Shown one piece after another: positions 8,607 to 18,167 of a stretch of DNA of 64,000 bases; position 1 is the first letter of the stretch, and every line of letters starts with the position of its first letter. The DNA is from Rosettibacter sp037481715 (GTDB lineage: Bacteria > Bacteroidota > Ignavibacteria > Ignavibacteriales > Melioribacteraceae), in contig JBBFLD010000006.1 in the NCBI GenBank assembly GCA_037481715.1, positions 186,001-250,000 on the forward strand. Reading direction: 5' to 3'. Both the position numbers and the translations under genes were made by a program. The notes under the pieces were generated by a model that was given only the letters and a program-made list of their open reading frames with translations, did not search any database and was not told the DNA's origin.

Positions 8607-11600
8607 AAGAAAAACATCAAAAGAAATTGCTATCTCTCTGCCTTCACCATATAATTTTTCATCTCATAAAACCGAGCGCTCAGCAGTCGCAATAATAATG
8701 CATTGGATGAGAGAGATAATTGAAAAGAATAATATTGACCTTGGTTTGCCGGATGTTGAAACTTCAGGCACAGACAGAAAAATGCCAGATACAGTTATTT
8801 ATGAATCGAGAAGAAGTCAAAATGTATTATGTGTTATTGAAGCCAAGCCACCCTATTACGATATTTTTGATGAAAGAGACTTAAAAGAACCTGCACGAGA
8901 AAAAGCTACAAAAAGAAAAGCAAAATATTTTTGTATTACAAATTTCAAAACGTTTATATGGTATAAAACAGAAAATGTAAATGCACTAAAACCCGAAGAA
9001 GAGCAAATCATTGAAAAATATCACTTATCTGAAATCGAAAATCTCGATGAAATTGAACAAACCAGATTCAGTGAAAAGATTAAGAAAGCTCTTGAAGATT
9101 TCTTAATAAAACTATTTGCCGTTTCCACAGGCAAAGAACCCGAACCCAAGCAAGCAATCGATGAGTTTTTAATTTTTAGATTACAGGAAAAAATTAAATT
9201 TCTTTCTAAGCACTATACTAACATAATTGAAGATCAGATTCACAAAGACCATACATTTTATAAAAAACTTAAAAATTGGTTTTTAGACCAAGGCTGGAGT
9301 TTTACTAAACAAATTCAGGATTATGATAAAGCTGCAAGACAAACTGCATACCTATTGGTTAATAAAATTCTTTTTTATAATCTTCTTCAAGCAAAAAGAC
9401 CTCAGGAGCTTGACCCTCTTGAAATCCCCAAAAGTCTTACTAAAGGTGAATTATTAAAGAAAACTCTTCAAAACTACTTTGATGATGTCTTAAAAATTGA
9501 TTATGAAACTATTTTTACAACAGATTTTATTGATACTATTGCTTTCCCCGATGAAAAAGAAGTTGTTAACCAAATTAAAGAATTAGTTAATGTTCTAAAA
9601 AGATATGATTTCTCTAAGCTTGGTTATGATATTGTTGGAAAAATATTCGAAAGTTTAATCCCTGGTGAAGAAAGACATATATTGGGACAGTATTTTACTA
9701 ACTCAGATGTTGTAGATTTAATATTAAATTTCTGTTTACATCATGAAAATGATAAAATTATTGACCCTTCGTGTGGTGCAGGAACTTTTCTGGTAAGAGC
9801 ATATCAACACAAAAAAATATTAAATCAAAGATTAGAACACGAAAAAATTCTTGAAACCTTATGGGGTGTTGATATTGCTAAGTTCCCTGCACATCTTGCA
9901 ACAATCAATCTTGCAATAAACGACCTTGCTTCTGACAAAAATTATCCAAATATAATACACGATGATTTTTTTAATCTCAAAGCTGGCAGTGAAGGTTTTG
10001 ATTTAGAAAAATGGCGTAATTCTAAAGCCAAAACACTTACTTTACACGATAGAGATATTATTTATCCTCGTTGGTTTGATGCTATTGTTGGTAATCCTCC
10101 TTACACAAGACAGGAAGAAATACCTGATATCGGAACTGAAAAAGAAAAAATAATTGAAAGTGCTCTATCTAATGGTAACAATAAAATTGCTGATATAAGC
10201 AAACGAGCAGGAATTCATGCTTACTTTTTTGTTCATGGCACAAAATTTTTAAGAGAGGGAGGATACTTTGGTTTTATTGTTTCCAATTCATGGCTCGATG
10301 TAGAATATGGAAAAGGCTTACAAGAATTCTTTCTTAAAAATTATAAAATCATTTCAATTATTGAATCAAAAGTCGAACGATGGTTTGAAGATGCTGATGT
10401 AAATACTTGTATTGTAATTCTACAAAAATGTAACAACGAAAAAGAACGAAATGAAAACATTGTTCGCTTTGTGTATCTAAAAAAACCTTTAAGAAATTTT
10501 ATTCCCCCAGCAAATGATATGTGGGAAAAACAAATTGAAAGAATTAATGCAATCGATAAACTCAAAAGAACAATCCTTGCCCATAATCACTTTTATGAAA
10601 ATGATGAACTGAGAATTTTTCCAATAACTCAACGTGAATTATGGAAAGAAGGTTATGATAAAGAAGAAAAAAAATTTGTTGGGGCAAAATGGGGAAAATA
10701 TATTAGAGCTCCAGAAATTCTTTTTAAAATTCTAAAAAAAGGAAAAGACAAATTTGCACCATTAAAAAATTTTGCGAATATAAGATTCGGTATAAAGACA
10801 GGTGCAAATGAATTTTTCTATCTTACAGATGAGAAAATAAAACAAAGAGGAATAGAAAAAAAATTTTTGCAGCCTGTAATTTTTTCATTAAAGGAAATAA
10901 AAGGATACAAGATTGATAAAGAAGCACTAAAGTATAAAGTAATTATTTGTGACAAGCCAAAAGAGAAATTAACAGGAACAAATTTGCTCAAATACATAAA
11001 TTGGGGAGAAAAACAGAATTATCATAAAAGACCAACATGTGCTTCGCGCAGTCCACAGCCATGGTATAGCTTAGGGACTGGATGGGAATATGCCCCTTTA
11101 ATATTTCCTGCAAAGGTAGGGGAAAGAATGCCTGTCTTCTTAAATGAAAATGTATTTGAAGATAAAAAACTCTACGGCATAATTCCCAAAAAACCTAATG
11201 AAAAATTACTTCTTGCAGCTCTTCTTAATTCAACTTTAACAAGATTCTTCATTGAATTTACATGCAGGCAACTTACTGGCTCACAGGCAATTGCAGATAT
11301 TGATGTAATTGTTGTTCAGAACTTATTGATACCAAACCCCAAAGTACTTTCAACAAAGGTTAAAAAGAATCTTATAGAAAAATTTAATAATTTATGCAAA
11401 AGTTATGCAGAATCAATTTTTGTAGAAATAGCTCCTAACCCTGAAGATATTACACTTGATAAAATCAAAATTGAAAGAAGAGAATTAGACAAAATAATTA
11501 TGGAAGAAATTCTTGGATTATCTGATAATGAACAACTCGAGGTTTATTGTGCAGTAGTAGATTTGGTTAAATCGAGAATTGAAAAAGCTAAAAACAGTGA

Positions 11601-11679
11601 AAATAAAAATAACACGAAACTTGAGATTAATATAGAACAGCTAAAGAATTCTATTATAAATCAAATTGAGGAGATGTAA
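8596..11679 (+). CDS. Type IIG-like restriction enzyme/N6-adenine DNA methyltransferase (single chain)
   Basis: About 1027 residues. The N-terminus carries a PD-(D/E)xK nuclease module with MPDTVIY (Asp65) and VLCVIEAKPPYYD (Glu82, Lys84). A helical connector follows. The gamma-class N6-methyltransferase core then has motif I DPSCGAGTF starting at Asp390 and catalytic motif IV NPPY at 500-503. The C-terminal third (from about 690) looks like a TaqI/Eco57I-type target-recognition domain, with FANIRFGIKTGANEFFYL, WEYAPLIFPAKVGERMPVFL and LLNSTLTRFFIEFTCRQLTG. One chain should therefore both cut and methylate. I chose the ATG at 8596 over the upstream TTG at 8590. It overlaps the radC-like gene, and a small gene follows after 3 nt. 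Confidence 0.85.
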   Translation: MKDKRKTSKEIAISLPSPYNFSSHKTERSAVAIIMHWMREIIEKNNIDLGLPDVETSGTDRKMPDTVIYESRRSQNVLCVIEAKPPYYDIFDERDLKEPAREKATKRKAKYFCITNFKTFIWYKTENVNALKPEEEQIIEKYHLSEIENLDEIEQTRFSEKIKKALEDFLIKLFAVSTGKEPEPKQAIDEFLIFRLQEKIKFLSKHYTNIIEDQIHKDHTFYKKLKNWFLDQGWSFTKQIQDYDKAARQTAYLLVNKILFYNLLQAKRPQELDPLEIPKSLTKGELLKKTLQNYFDDVLKIDYETIFTTDFIDTIAFPDEKEVVNQIKELVNVLKRYDFSKLGYDIVGKIFESLIPGEERHILGQYFTNSDVVDLILNFCLHHENDKIIDPSCGAGTFLVRAYQHKKILNQRLEHEKILETLWGVDIAKFPAHLATINLAINDLASDKNYPNIIHDDFFNLKAGSEGFDLEKWRNSKAKTLTLHDRDIIYPRWFDAIVGNPPYTRQEEIPDIGTEKEKIIESALSNGNNKIADISKRAGIHAYFFVHGTKFLREGGYFGFIVSNSWLDVEYGKGLQEFFLKNYKIISIIESKVERWFEDADVNTCIVILQKCNNEKERNENIVRFVYLKKPLRNFIPPANDMWEKQIERINAIDKLKRTILAHNHFYENDELRIFPITQRELWKEGYDKEEKKFVGAKWGKYIRAPEILFKILKKGKDKFAPLKNFANIRFGIKTGANEFFYLTDEKIKQRGIEKKFLQPVIFSLKEIKGYKIDKEALKYKVIICDKPKEKLTGTNLLKYINWGEKQNYHKRPTCASRSPQPWYSLGTGWEYAPLIFPAKVGERMPVFLNENVFEDKKLYGIIPKKPNEKLLLAALLNSTLTRFFIEFTCRQLTGSQAIADIDVIVVQNLLIPNPKVLSTKVKKNLIEKFNNLCKSYAESIFVEIAPNPEDITLDKIKIERRELDKIIMEEILGLSDNEQLEVYCAVVDLVKSRIEKAKNSENKNNTKLEINIEQLKNSIINQIEEM

Positions 11680-11682
11680 AAG

Positions 11683-12060
11683 ATGAAAAAGATAGGACAA
11701 TTCTATAGAGAAAAAATACTCTCCTTACCTGAAAATTTAAGAATTAAGAGAGTAATTCCGATTAATCCAAATAAAATAAAGATCGAAAAAGACTTGTTTG
11801 GCTGGAAAATTATTATGGATAATGAAATTATAGAATGCAACTCAGAAGAAGAGGCACGGTATATACAAGTTTTTACTGATATTGGAATGGATGAAATTTT
11901 TGTCCCAAAAGATTTAGAATATTTGAAACAAATACTCCCTGAACTTGAAGAATTAAAAAGAAAAACTGAAGAAATAATTGAAATGAATTTGGACGGTATA
12001 CGTGATCCAAGAATCAGAGCTAAAGTTAGATACGAAGTTTATCTTGAAATTACAAAGTAA
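11683..12060 (+). CDS. Small hypothetical protein in the restriction-modification operon
   Basis: 125 residues with no signal peptide or membrane helix. I do not recognise a family. The N-terminal half is predicted beta (RVIPINPNKIKIEKDLFGWKIIMDNEIIECNS). The C-terminal half is helical and charged, with a possible coiled coil at about 86-106 (LKQILPELEELKRKTEEII). It starts 3 nt after the type IIG gene, so it is almost certainly co-translated with it. Possible roles are a specificity or stability partner or a control protein, but nothing in the sequence decides this. Confidence 0.65.
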   Translation: MKKIGQFYREKILSLPENLRIKRVIPINPNKIKIEKDLFGWKIIMDNEIIECNSEEEARYIQVFTDIGMDEIFVPKDLEYLKQILPELEELKRKTEEIIEMNLDGIRDPRIRAKVRYEVYLEITK

Positions 12061-12105
12061 AAATTGTAAGGATGTTTATTCAGCGGACTTAATTTTCTCT
12101 TAAAT

Positions 12106-13413
12106 CTACCTCATCAATACCATCTTCTTAACATAAAATTGATTTCCTGCTTGAAGTGTATAAAAATAAATTCCGCTTGAAAGTTTATATTCATCTGAAG
12201 AAAATTTTATTTCATGTCTGCCTGCTTCTTTATAGTCATTTATCAACACTGCGATTTCTTTCCCCATCACATCAAAAACTTTTAATATAACATAACTTGC
12301 TTTGGGCAATTCATAACTGATTATTGTTTCAGGATTAAATGGATTTGGATAATTATCATACAAGTATGGCGTAGTAACTTTTTGTGTTAATGCTGCTTCT
12401 CTTATATCTGTAACATTATTTTTAATTAACAAAACTTCTCCATTATCAGGGATTGGATTAAACATCACATAATTAGAAAAATTTATCTGAACTAATTTGT
12501 ATGAAATCTCGGAACCATTCTGCTTGACAACACAATTTTGCCAGTTAGTTGGCAATGGTCTTCGTATTGTGACCGCATGATTAAATAAATTATTATCAAG
12601 TGTATCTGTTATGCTAACTTTAATTGTATCATCACTGCTGTAAATTTCTTTTATACGAATGCTGTTTCTTTCTTTGATATACTTAACAACATTCGCAAAA
12701 GTTGATACCCAGAATCTCTCTTCATTTGCTTTAAGGTATTCTATACTTTTTCTTAAAGTATCAGATGGAAGAGGTGAATATCCTCCATCATTATCAATTC
12801 CATGAAGAAGATAAACACACCAGCCTTTAGATCTTGCAGCATTTTCTGCTTTAGAATTAAAATCAGATACTCGCTTAACAGAACCTTCCGACCCGCAGAT
12901 TATCGAACTGATATTGTAAATATTAGAAGGTGTGCTGCTTTCTATATATCCCTGACAGCCTCTTGCTGCAATGTAGTATTTGCTTACAAGTGAATAATTT
13001 CCAGTTTGACAATATGGATAAGCAAATGTAATACACTTCTGATTTGTAATTCTTGAATTTATTGCTGCTTGTGAATTATATAATTCAGTATTCTGCTTTT
13101 CATCAGACAATCCGCTTAACGAAGTATGAGTTACAGTGTGGCTTGCTATTTCATGACCATTTGCAGCAGCTTTTTGTAATCCAGTCCAATTTGGTCCCCA
13201 GTTTGTAACTGTAAACAATGTTAACTTAAATCCAAATTCATCAAACATTGGAACGACTTTTAACAACTGATTAGAACAGTTATCATCAAATGTATAAGTT
13301 ACAGCAGCAGAACAGAAATTAAACCAGGTACCAATTTCATAAGGTTTATCAACTTGAGCATAGTAATTTTGAAAAATTAAGAGCAGAAATAATTTCAATA
13401 AATTCTTTATCAT
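12106..13413 (-). CDS. Secreted polysaccharide deacetylase with type IX secretion sorting domain
   Basis: Starts with a Sec signal peptide (MIKNLLKLFLLLIFQNYYAQ). The NodB-type carbohydrate-esterase 4 fold follows, with the metal-binding Asp in YTFDDN (Asp43-Asp44) and the His pair in HEIASHTVTH (His92, His96). A later segment has YPYCQTG and YLLHGIDN. The C-terminal about 85 residues form a type A T9SS sorting domain: NYPNPFNPETIISYELP, then VFDVMGKEIAVL, SGIYFYTL and KKMVLMR. The protein should cross the outer membrane by T9SS and be cell-surface attached or released. I chose the start at 13413, since AAGGAT lies 7 nt upstream, over the longer frame from 13458. It is last in the rpoN-hslVU operon. 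Confidence 0.88.
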   Translation of the reverse strand: MIKNLLKLFLLLIFQNYYAQVDKPYEIGTWFNFCSAAVTYTFDDNCSNQLLKVVPMFDEFGFKLTLFTVTNWGPNWTGLQKAAANGHEIASHTVTHTSLSGLSDEKQNTELYNSQAAINSRITNQKCITFAYPYCQTGNYSLVSKYYIAARGCQGYIESSTPSNIYNISSIICGSEGSVKRVSDFNSKAENAARSKGWCVYLLHGIDNDGGYSPLPSDTLRKSIEYLKANEERFWVSTFANVVKYIKERNSIRIKEIYSSDDTIKVSITDTLDNNLFNHAVTIRRPLPTNWQNCVVKQNGSEISYKLVQINFSNYVMFNPIPDNGEVLLIKNNVTDIREAALTQKVTTPYLYDNYPNPFNPETIISYELPKASYVILKVFDVMGKEIAVLINDYKEAGRHEIKFSSDEYKLSSGIYFYTLQAGNQFYVKKMVLMR

Positions 13414-13450
13414 AATTTTTATCCTTGATTTGAAACGAGGTTTTCGCACA

Positions 13451-14107
13451 TCAATCAATCAAATACAAATAATTTGGCAGTTTAATTTTGTAACCCGAAT
13501 TCCCGCCAACCAAATCACTCCATTGGTCGCCAATGTTTGCAATAATTTCATAACCCTTTTTAACAAGTTCATCTCTTTTCTTTGCTTTAAATTCTGCAGC
13601 CGGAATATTATGTTCTTCTTTTGTTCTTGTTATTACAGTATCGAATTTTGTATAACCCTGTTCAATTAAATTTTTTATTGTTGCTTCTCTTAATTCTTCA
13701 TATCTGCCGGAAATAAAAATTACACGAATATTTTTTGAAATAAGAAAATCATAAAATCTTTTGGTTTCTTTAATTGCTTTTGCTTTACCTTCTTTAATCC
13801 AGTTGTTCCATAATTCAACTACATATCCAAATCCAATAGATTTTGTGTGCTCATAATTTGAAAGTGCGGTTTCATCAATATCAAAAACAACTGCAGAATG
13901 TTCATTTATCTTAATCTTATTTATATGATTAATAGCATCATCAATAATCTTAGAACATTCATAATCATAAAGTCCAGATTCATAATAATTTTGAACAGCA
14001 TTTTTAGCTGCATCAAGATTGATGATTTTTATTGCAGGATCAGATGAGTTGCATGAAATGGATAAAAATAATATGAGCAGTAAATAAAATAATTTATTTA
14101 TTCGCAT
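13451..14107 (-). CDS. HAD-family acid phosphatase lipoprotein (class B/C type)
   Basis: 218 residues with a lipoprotein signal (LFLSIS-Cys19). The HAD nucleophile motif is VVFDIDETALSNYE, with Asp75 as nucleophile and Asp77 as acid/base. It is followed by motif II FISGRYE, Lys-containing motif III and the acidic motif IV in IGDQWSDLVGG. The overall order matches the plant VSP/class B/C-type phosphatases related to lipoprotein e(P4), which remove phosphate from nucleotides or other phosphomonoesters outside the cytoplasm. It lies 20 nt after hslU on the same strand. Confidence 0.85.
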   Translation of the reverse strand: MRINKLFYLLLILFLSISCNSSDPAIKIINLDAAKNAVQNYYESGLYDYECSKIIDDAINHINKIKINEHSAVVFDIDETALSNYEHTKSIGFGYVVELWNNWIKEGKAKAIKETKRFYDFLISKNIRVIFISGRYEELREATIKNLIEQGYTKFDTVITRTKEEHNIPAAEFKAKKRDELVKKGYEIIANIGDQWSDLVGGNSGYKIKLPNYLYLID

Positions 14108-14127
14108 ATTATTTCTCTTAGAAACTA

Positions 14128-15492
14128 TTAAAGGATATATTTGCTGAGGTCTCTGTTCTTAACAATTTTATCTAATTTCTGCTTAACCATATCTCCTGTA
14201 ATTTTAATTGTTGATTCCGGCATTTTATCGGGAACATCAAATAAAATATCTTCCAATAAAGTTGTTAAGATTGTATGAAGTCTTCTCGCACCAATATTTT
14301 CCACTTGTTCATTCACAATTGCAGCAGTTTTTGCAATTTCTTTTATTGCATCATCTGTAAATTCAATATGAACTCCTTCTGTTTGAAGCAGTGCAGCATA
14401 TTGTTTGAGCAAAGCATTTTCCGGCAATGTAAGAATTTTTATAAAATCTTCTTCAGTCAAACTTTTTAGTTCAACTCGAATTGGAAATCTGCCCTGAAGT
14501 TCTGGAATTAAATCTGATGGTTTTGAAACATGGAATGCGCCTGATGCAATGAATAAAATATGTTCTGTTTTTACAGGACCATATTTTGTATTAACAGTAG
14601 AACCTTCAACTATTGGGAGCAAATCTCTTTGAACGCCTTCACGGGAAACATCAGGGCCCTGAGTGCTTTTGCTTCCTGCAATTTTATCTATTTCATCGAT
14701 GAAGACAATTCCAGATTCCTGAACGCGCTGAATAGCTTCTCTTTGAACAGCTTCCATATCAATTAATTTTTCTGCTTCTTCCTGTGCAAGTATTTGTCGT
14801 GCTTCTTTGATTGTAGTTTTTCTTTTCTTTTTCTTTTTTGGAATCATGCTGCTTAACATATCCTGAAGATTCATTGTAATATCATCCATTCCCATTGGAC
14901 CGAGCACCTGCATTCCAAAAGCTGGAGTTGAAACATCAAATTCTATCATTCTTTCATCAAGTTCGCCTTTGCGTAATTTTTCTCTCATCCATTCTCTTGT
15001 TCTTTCATTTCGAGCTTCTTCACTTTCTCCATTTTCATCTTCAACTTTAAGAGATTTTTTAACAGGAGGAATTAAATAATCGAGAATTTTTTCTTCTGCC
15101 ATTCTTTCTGCTTTTTCTTTAACTTCAAGAGTTTTTTCAGAGCGAACCATGTTGACTGCAATTTCTGTTAAATCACGAATCATTGATTCAACATCACGTC
15201 CCACATAACCAACCTCAGTATATTTTGAAGCTTCAACTTTTACGAATGGAGCTCCAGCAAGTTTTGCAAGTCTTCTTGCAATTTCTGTTTTACCAACTCC
15301 AGTAGGACCAATGAGAATAATATTATTTGGCATTATTTCTTCTTTAATACTTTCCTCAACTTTTTGACGGCGCCATCTGTTTCTCAAGGCAATTGCTACT
15401 GCTCTTTTTGCTTCGTCCTGTCCAATTATATATTTATCAAGTTCTTTAACAATTTGTGAAGGAGTAAGTTGTTTCATTAAGTTGTCGTTCAT
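14128..15492 (-). CDS. hslU: ATP-dependent protease ATPase subunit HslU
   Basis: AAA+ unfoldase of the HslUV protease, 454 residues (family about 443-450). Walker A GPTGVGKT is at residues 62-69 and Walker B GIVFIDEID in the centre. The I domain, rich in charged residues (LEDENGESEEARNERTR-like stretch and KKKKKRK), lies between about 110 and 245. Sensor and arginine-finger segments follow (LQGRFPIRVEL, NIGARRLHTIL). The C-terminus DLSKYIL is the conserved tail that docks into HslV. A GGAG ribosome-binding site precedes the start. hslV is immediately upstream. Confidence 0.97.
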   Translation of the reverse strand: MNDNLMKQLTPSQIVKELDKYIIGQDEAKRAVAIALRNRWRRQKVEESIKEEIMPNNIILIGPTGVGKTEIARRLAKLAGAPFVKVEASKYTEVGYVGRDVESMIRDLTEIAVNMVRSEKTLEVKEKAERMAEEKILDYLIPPVKKSLKVEDENGESEEARNERTREWMREKLRKGELDERMIEFDVSTPAFGMQVLGPMGMDDITMNLQDMLSSMIPKKKKKRKTTIKEARQILAQEEAEKLIDMEAVQREAIQRVQESGIVFIDEIDKIAGSKSTQGPDVSREGVQRDLLPIVEGSTVNTKYGPVKTEHILFIASGAFHVSKPSDLIPELQGRFPIRVELKSLTEEDFIKILTLPENALLKQYAALLQTEGVHIEFTDDAIKEIAKTAAIVNEQVENIGARRLHTILTTLLEDILFDVPDKMPESTIKITGDMVKQKLDKIVKNRDLSKYIL

Positions 15493-15510
15493 AAAATTTC
15501 TCCAAACTTT

Positions 15511-16044
15511 TTATTCAATAACTTCAACTGTAATTCTGTCATTTGTGTAAATACAAATTTCTGCTGCTGTTTTAAGTGCCTCTTCTACAATTTCCTTTGC
15601 TGATAAGTTGCTGTATTTTTTCAGCATTTTTGCAGCTGCAAGAGCATACATTCCACCACTTCCAATTGCAACGATATTATCTTCTGGTTCAATTACATCT
15701 CCAGTGCCTGAAACAATAAATGCTTTTTCCTGAGATATAACTGCAAGCATTGCTTCGAGTCTTCTTAAGTATTTATCAGTTCTCCAGTCTTTAGCCAATT
15801 CAACAACTGCTCTGTTAACATTACCGCTGTAGGCTTCGAGTTTTTCTTCGAATCTTTCAAGCAGTGTAAATGCATCGGCAGTAGAGCCTGCAAATCCGCA
15901 TAACACTTTTCCATTTAACAATTTTCTAATCTTCACAGAGTTATGTTTCATAACTGTATTGCCGAGTGTTACCTGACCATCACCCCCCAAAGCAGCTTTG
16001 CCGTCTTTAATAACTCCAATTATTGTTGTTGAACGAACTTTCAT
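15511..16044 (-). CDS. hslV: ATP-dependent protease peptidase subunit HslV
   Basis: Proteasome-beta-like threonine peptidase of 177 residues. The catalytic N-terminal Thr is in STTIIGV (Thr6 after a short propeptide MKVRS). The family segments GGDGQVTLGNTVMKHN, GFAGSTADAFTLLERFE, AKDWRTDKYLRRLEAML and AIGSGGMYALAAA are all present. It forms the double hexamer that HslU caps. It sits between the methyltransferase gene and hslU, and the stop codon of the upstream gene abuts its start. Confidence 0.97.
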   Translation of the reverse strand: MKVRSTTIIGVIKDGKAALGGDGQVTLGNTVMKHNSVKIRKLLNGKVLCGFAGSTADAFTLLERFEEKLEAYSGNVNRAVVELAKDWRTDKYLRRLEAMLAVISQEKAFIVSGTGDVIEPEDNIVAIGSGGMYALAAAKMLKKYSNLSAKEIVEEALKTAAEICIYTNDRITVEVIE

Positions 16045-16692
16045 TTATTTCTCCTGAAAAATTTTTGATTCCTTTTTGAAAAATATTTTGTATGGAAATA
16101 ATCTTGGAACATGTTTTTGATATTCTAAATAAGCAGTTCCAAATTTTTCTGCCAATTTCTTTTCTTCATAAATTGAACCAACATAAAAATAAATTACAGC
16201 ACAAATGAAAGTAACAAAATAGAATAAATCCATTGATGGTCTTAATCCTAAAAATAAAATCGAGAAAAAATAAACTGGATGACGAACATATCTACCAGCT
16301 CCATTTATTCTAAAAGATTCTTTTGCATCTGCATCTTCAATTTTATATTCGTTTCTCAAAAATCTTATTATCTGAGATATTCCTGCAAATTCTTTCAGGT
16401 CAATTCCTTTTAATGACCAGATTAATCCTCCAAAAGAAATAACTTGAGCTACAAATGTAACAATATCAAAAGGATAATGTAAGTCATAAATTAATATGTC
16501 GGGTTTGGGAGAAAGGAAATAAAAAACAAGAAACAGAATGATAGAAATAAAATTGTAGAAGAATCGATAGAAAGCAATTTTTTCCCCTATGTTTTTAATC
16601 AGCTCATTTTTTATTCTGCTTGAAGCAAGAAAAGAATGAGAGAAAGCAAAAATTGAGAATAAAAGAACAATTAAGAAAATATCGATAATCAT
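16045..16692 (-). CDS. NnrU/MddA-like integral membrane methyltransferase-family protein
   Basis: 215 residues with about five membrane helices. The C-terminal ICMT-like signature is present: GAGRYVRHPVYFFSI (Arg-His-Pro-x-Tyr) followed by IYEEKKLAEKFGTAYLEYQKHVPRLFPY. That set links it to the NnrU/isoprenylcysteine methyltransferase superfamily, in which MddA methylates thiols. The substrate here is unknown. Its start overlaps the rpoN stop by 4 nt (ATGA) and its stop abuts hslV, so it is fully embedded in the operon. Confidence 0.75.
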   Translation of the reverse strand: MIIDIFLIVLLFSIFAFSHSFLASSRIKNELIKNIGEKIAFYRFFYNFISIILFLVFYFLSPKPDILIYDLHYPFDIVTFVAQVISFGGLIWSLKGIDLKEFAGISQIIRFLRNEYKIEDADAKESFRINGAGRYVRHPVYFFSILFLGLRPSMDLFYFVTFICAVIYFYVGSIYEEKKLAEKFGTAYLEYQKHVPRLFPYKIFFKKESKIFQEK

Positions 16693-18164
16693 AATTTTTT
16701 GCGTAGCCGGGCAATAGGAATTTTTAATTGTTCTCGATACTTAGCAACAGTTCTCCTTGCAATATGAATTCCTTTTTCCTGAAGTATGCTTGCAATTTTA
16801 TCATCACTGTATGGATTATCTTTGGGTTCGTTTTCACAAATTTCTTTAATCAATTCTTTAATGTGTTTGTTCGAAATTTCATCTCCGCTGTCTGTAGAAA
16901 GTCCTTCACTGAAGAAATATTTTAATTCATGAATTCCTTGCGGACTTTGAACATACTTTCCATTTACAACACGGCTTATTGTTGAAATATCCATTCCAAC
17001 TTCATCTGCAATATCTTTGTATATCATCGGTTTCAAATATTTTGGACCGTTTTCAAAAAATTCATATTGCTTTTCGAGAATTGTCTGCATTATTTTCAAA
17101 AGTGTGTGTCTTCTTTGTTGAAGTGAAGCAATAAACCATTTAGCCGATTCAAATTTCTCGCGTAAAAATTTATGTGTTTCTTTCTCTCTTTCTGAAATTT
17201 TTCTTTTTCGTTTGTTCGATTCAAGCATTTCAAGATAAGTTTTGCTGATTGTTACTGAAGGCACATTTTTGTCATTCAAAGTAACAATATAATTATCATC
17301 AACTTTTTCAATTATAAAATCAGGAGTAATTTGATTTACTTCTTCTGCATCAATATTCCCTTCTCCAGGTTTTGGATTTAATTTTTGAATAATGCTTATT
17401 GCGGTTTTCAGAGTTTCTTTTGAGAGATTAAGATTTTTCTGAATGTTGTCAAATCTTTTATTTACAAAATCATCAAAATGTTTTTCAAGAATTTTTTCAG
17501 CTATGTATGAATAATAAGGGTCAAAAGAGGAATTTCTTATTTGAACTAAAAGACATTCCTGAAGATTTCTTGCACCGAGTCCCGGCGGGTCAAGTGTTTG
17601 AATTAAGCTTATGACTTTTTCTGCTTTTTTTACATCTACCTCAATTCCTTCAAATAATTTTAAATCGTTCACAAATTTTTCAAGGTCCTCTTTGAAGTAT
17701 CCATCTTTATCGAGTGCACCAATAATATTTTCTCCAAGAATCATTTCCTCTTCTGATAAATCGAGCATATGAAGCTGATCAATTAAGCTGTCTCTCAAAG
17801 ATTTTCTTTGTGGTGCAACTGGATAAAATTTTTCTTCATCCTGGCTTCTGTTCAATCTGTCGAATTCATACTCATATTCAGCATCATTCATAAAATCTTC
17901 TAAATCGAATTCATCTTCTTTGCTGTTGTATGTTTCTTCTTCTTCATCATCAAGAGTAATTTCTTCTTGATTATCTGTTTCTTCTTCGAGTTGTTCCAGC
18001 GATACTTCTTCTTCCATAGTTTCTTCAAGTATCGGGTTCAACTCGAGTTCAGTTTTAATTCTTTGTTCCAATGCCAATGTATTTAATTGAAGTAATTTTT
18101 GATATTGAATCTGCTGTGGTGAAAGTTTTTGTTGTAATGCTATTTTTTGTTGTAACGATAACAT
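16689..18164 (-). CDS. rpoN: RNA polymerase sigma-54 factor
   Basis: 491 residues with the three-part layout of sigma-54. The Gln/Leu-rich activator-interacting region I is at the N-terminus (LQQKIALQQKLSPQQIQYQKLLQL). The highly acidic region II follows at about 48-100 (runs of Glu and Asp). The core-binding domain spans about 115-330, with TLDPPGLGARNLQECL. The DNA-binding HTH contains MDISTISRVVNGKYVQSPQGI, and the RpoN box ARRTVAKYRE is near the C-terminus. No enhancer-binding activator is encoded in the window. It leads into the methyltransferase-hslVU genes. Confidence 0.96.
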   Translation of the reverse strand: MLSLQQKIALQQKLSPQQIQYQKLLQLNTLALEQRIKTELELNPILEETMEEEVSLEQLEEETDNQEEITLDDEEEETYNSKEDEFDLEDFMNDAEYEYEFDRLNRSQDEEKFYPVAPQRKSLRDSLIDQLHMLDLSEEEMILGENIIGALDKDGYFKEDLEKFVNDLKLFEGIEVDVKKAEKVISLIQTLDPPGLGARNLQECLLVQIRNSSFDPYYSYIAEKILEKHFDDFVNKRFDNIQKNLNLSKETLKTAISIIQKLNPKPGEGNIDAEEVNQITPDFIIEKVDDNYIVTLNDKNVPSVTISKTYLEMLESNKRKRKISEREKETHKFLREKFESAKWFIASLQQRRHTLLKIMQTILEKQYEFFENGPKYLKPMIYKDIADEVGMDISTISRVVNGKYVQSPQGIHELKYFFSEGLSTDSGDEISNKHIKELIKEICENEPKDNPYSDDKIASILQEKGIHIARRTVAKYREQLKIPIARLRKKL

Positions 18165-18167
18165 AGT

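Noticed and set aside
13414..13458. Longer start for the polysaccharide deacetylase at 13458
   Set aside because: It would place 15 charged residues ahead of the signal peptide and lacks a good ribosome-binding site, while AAGGAT precedes the ATG at 13413.
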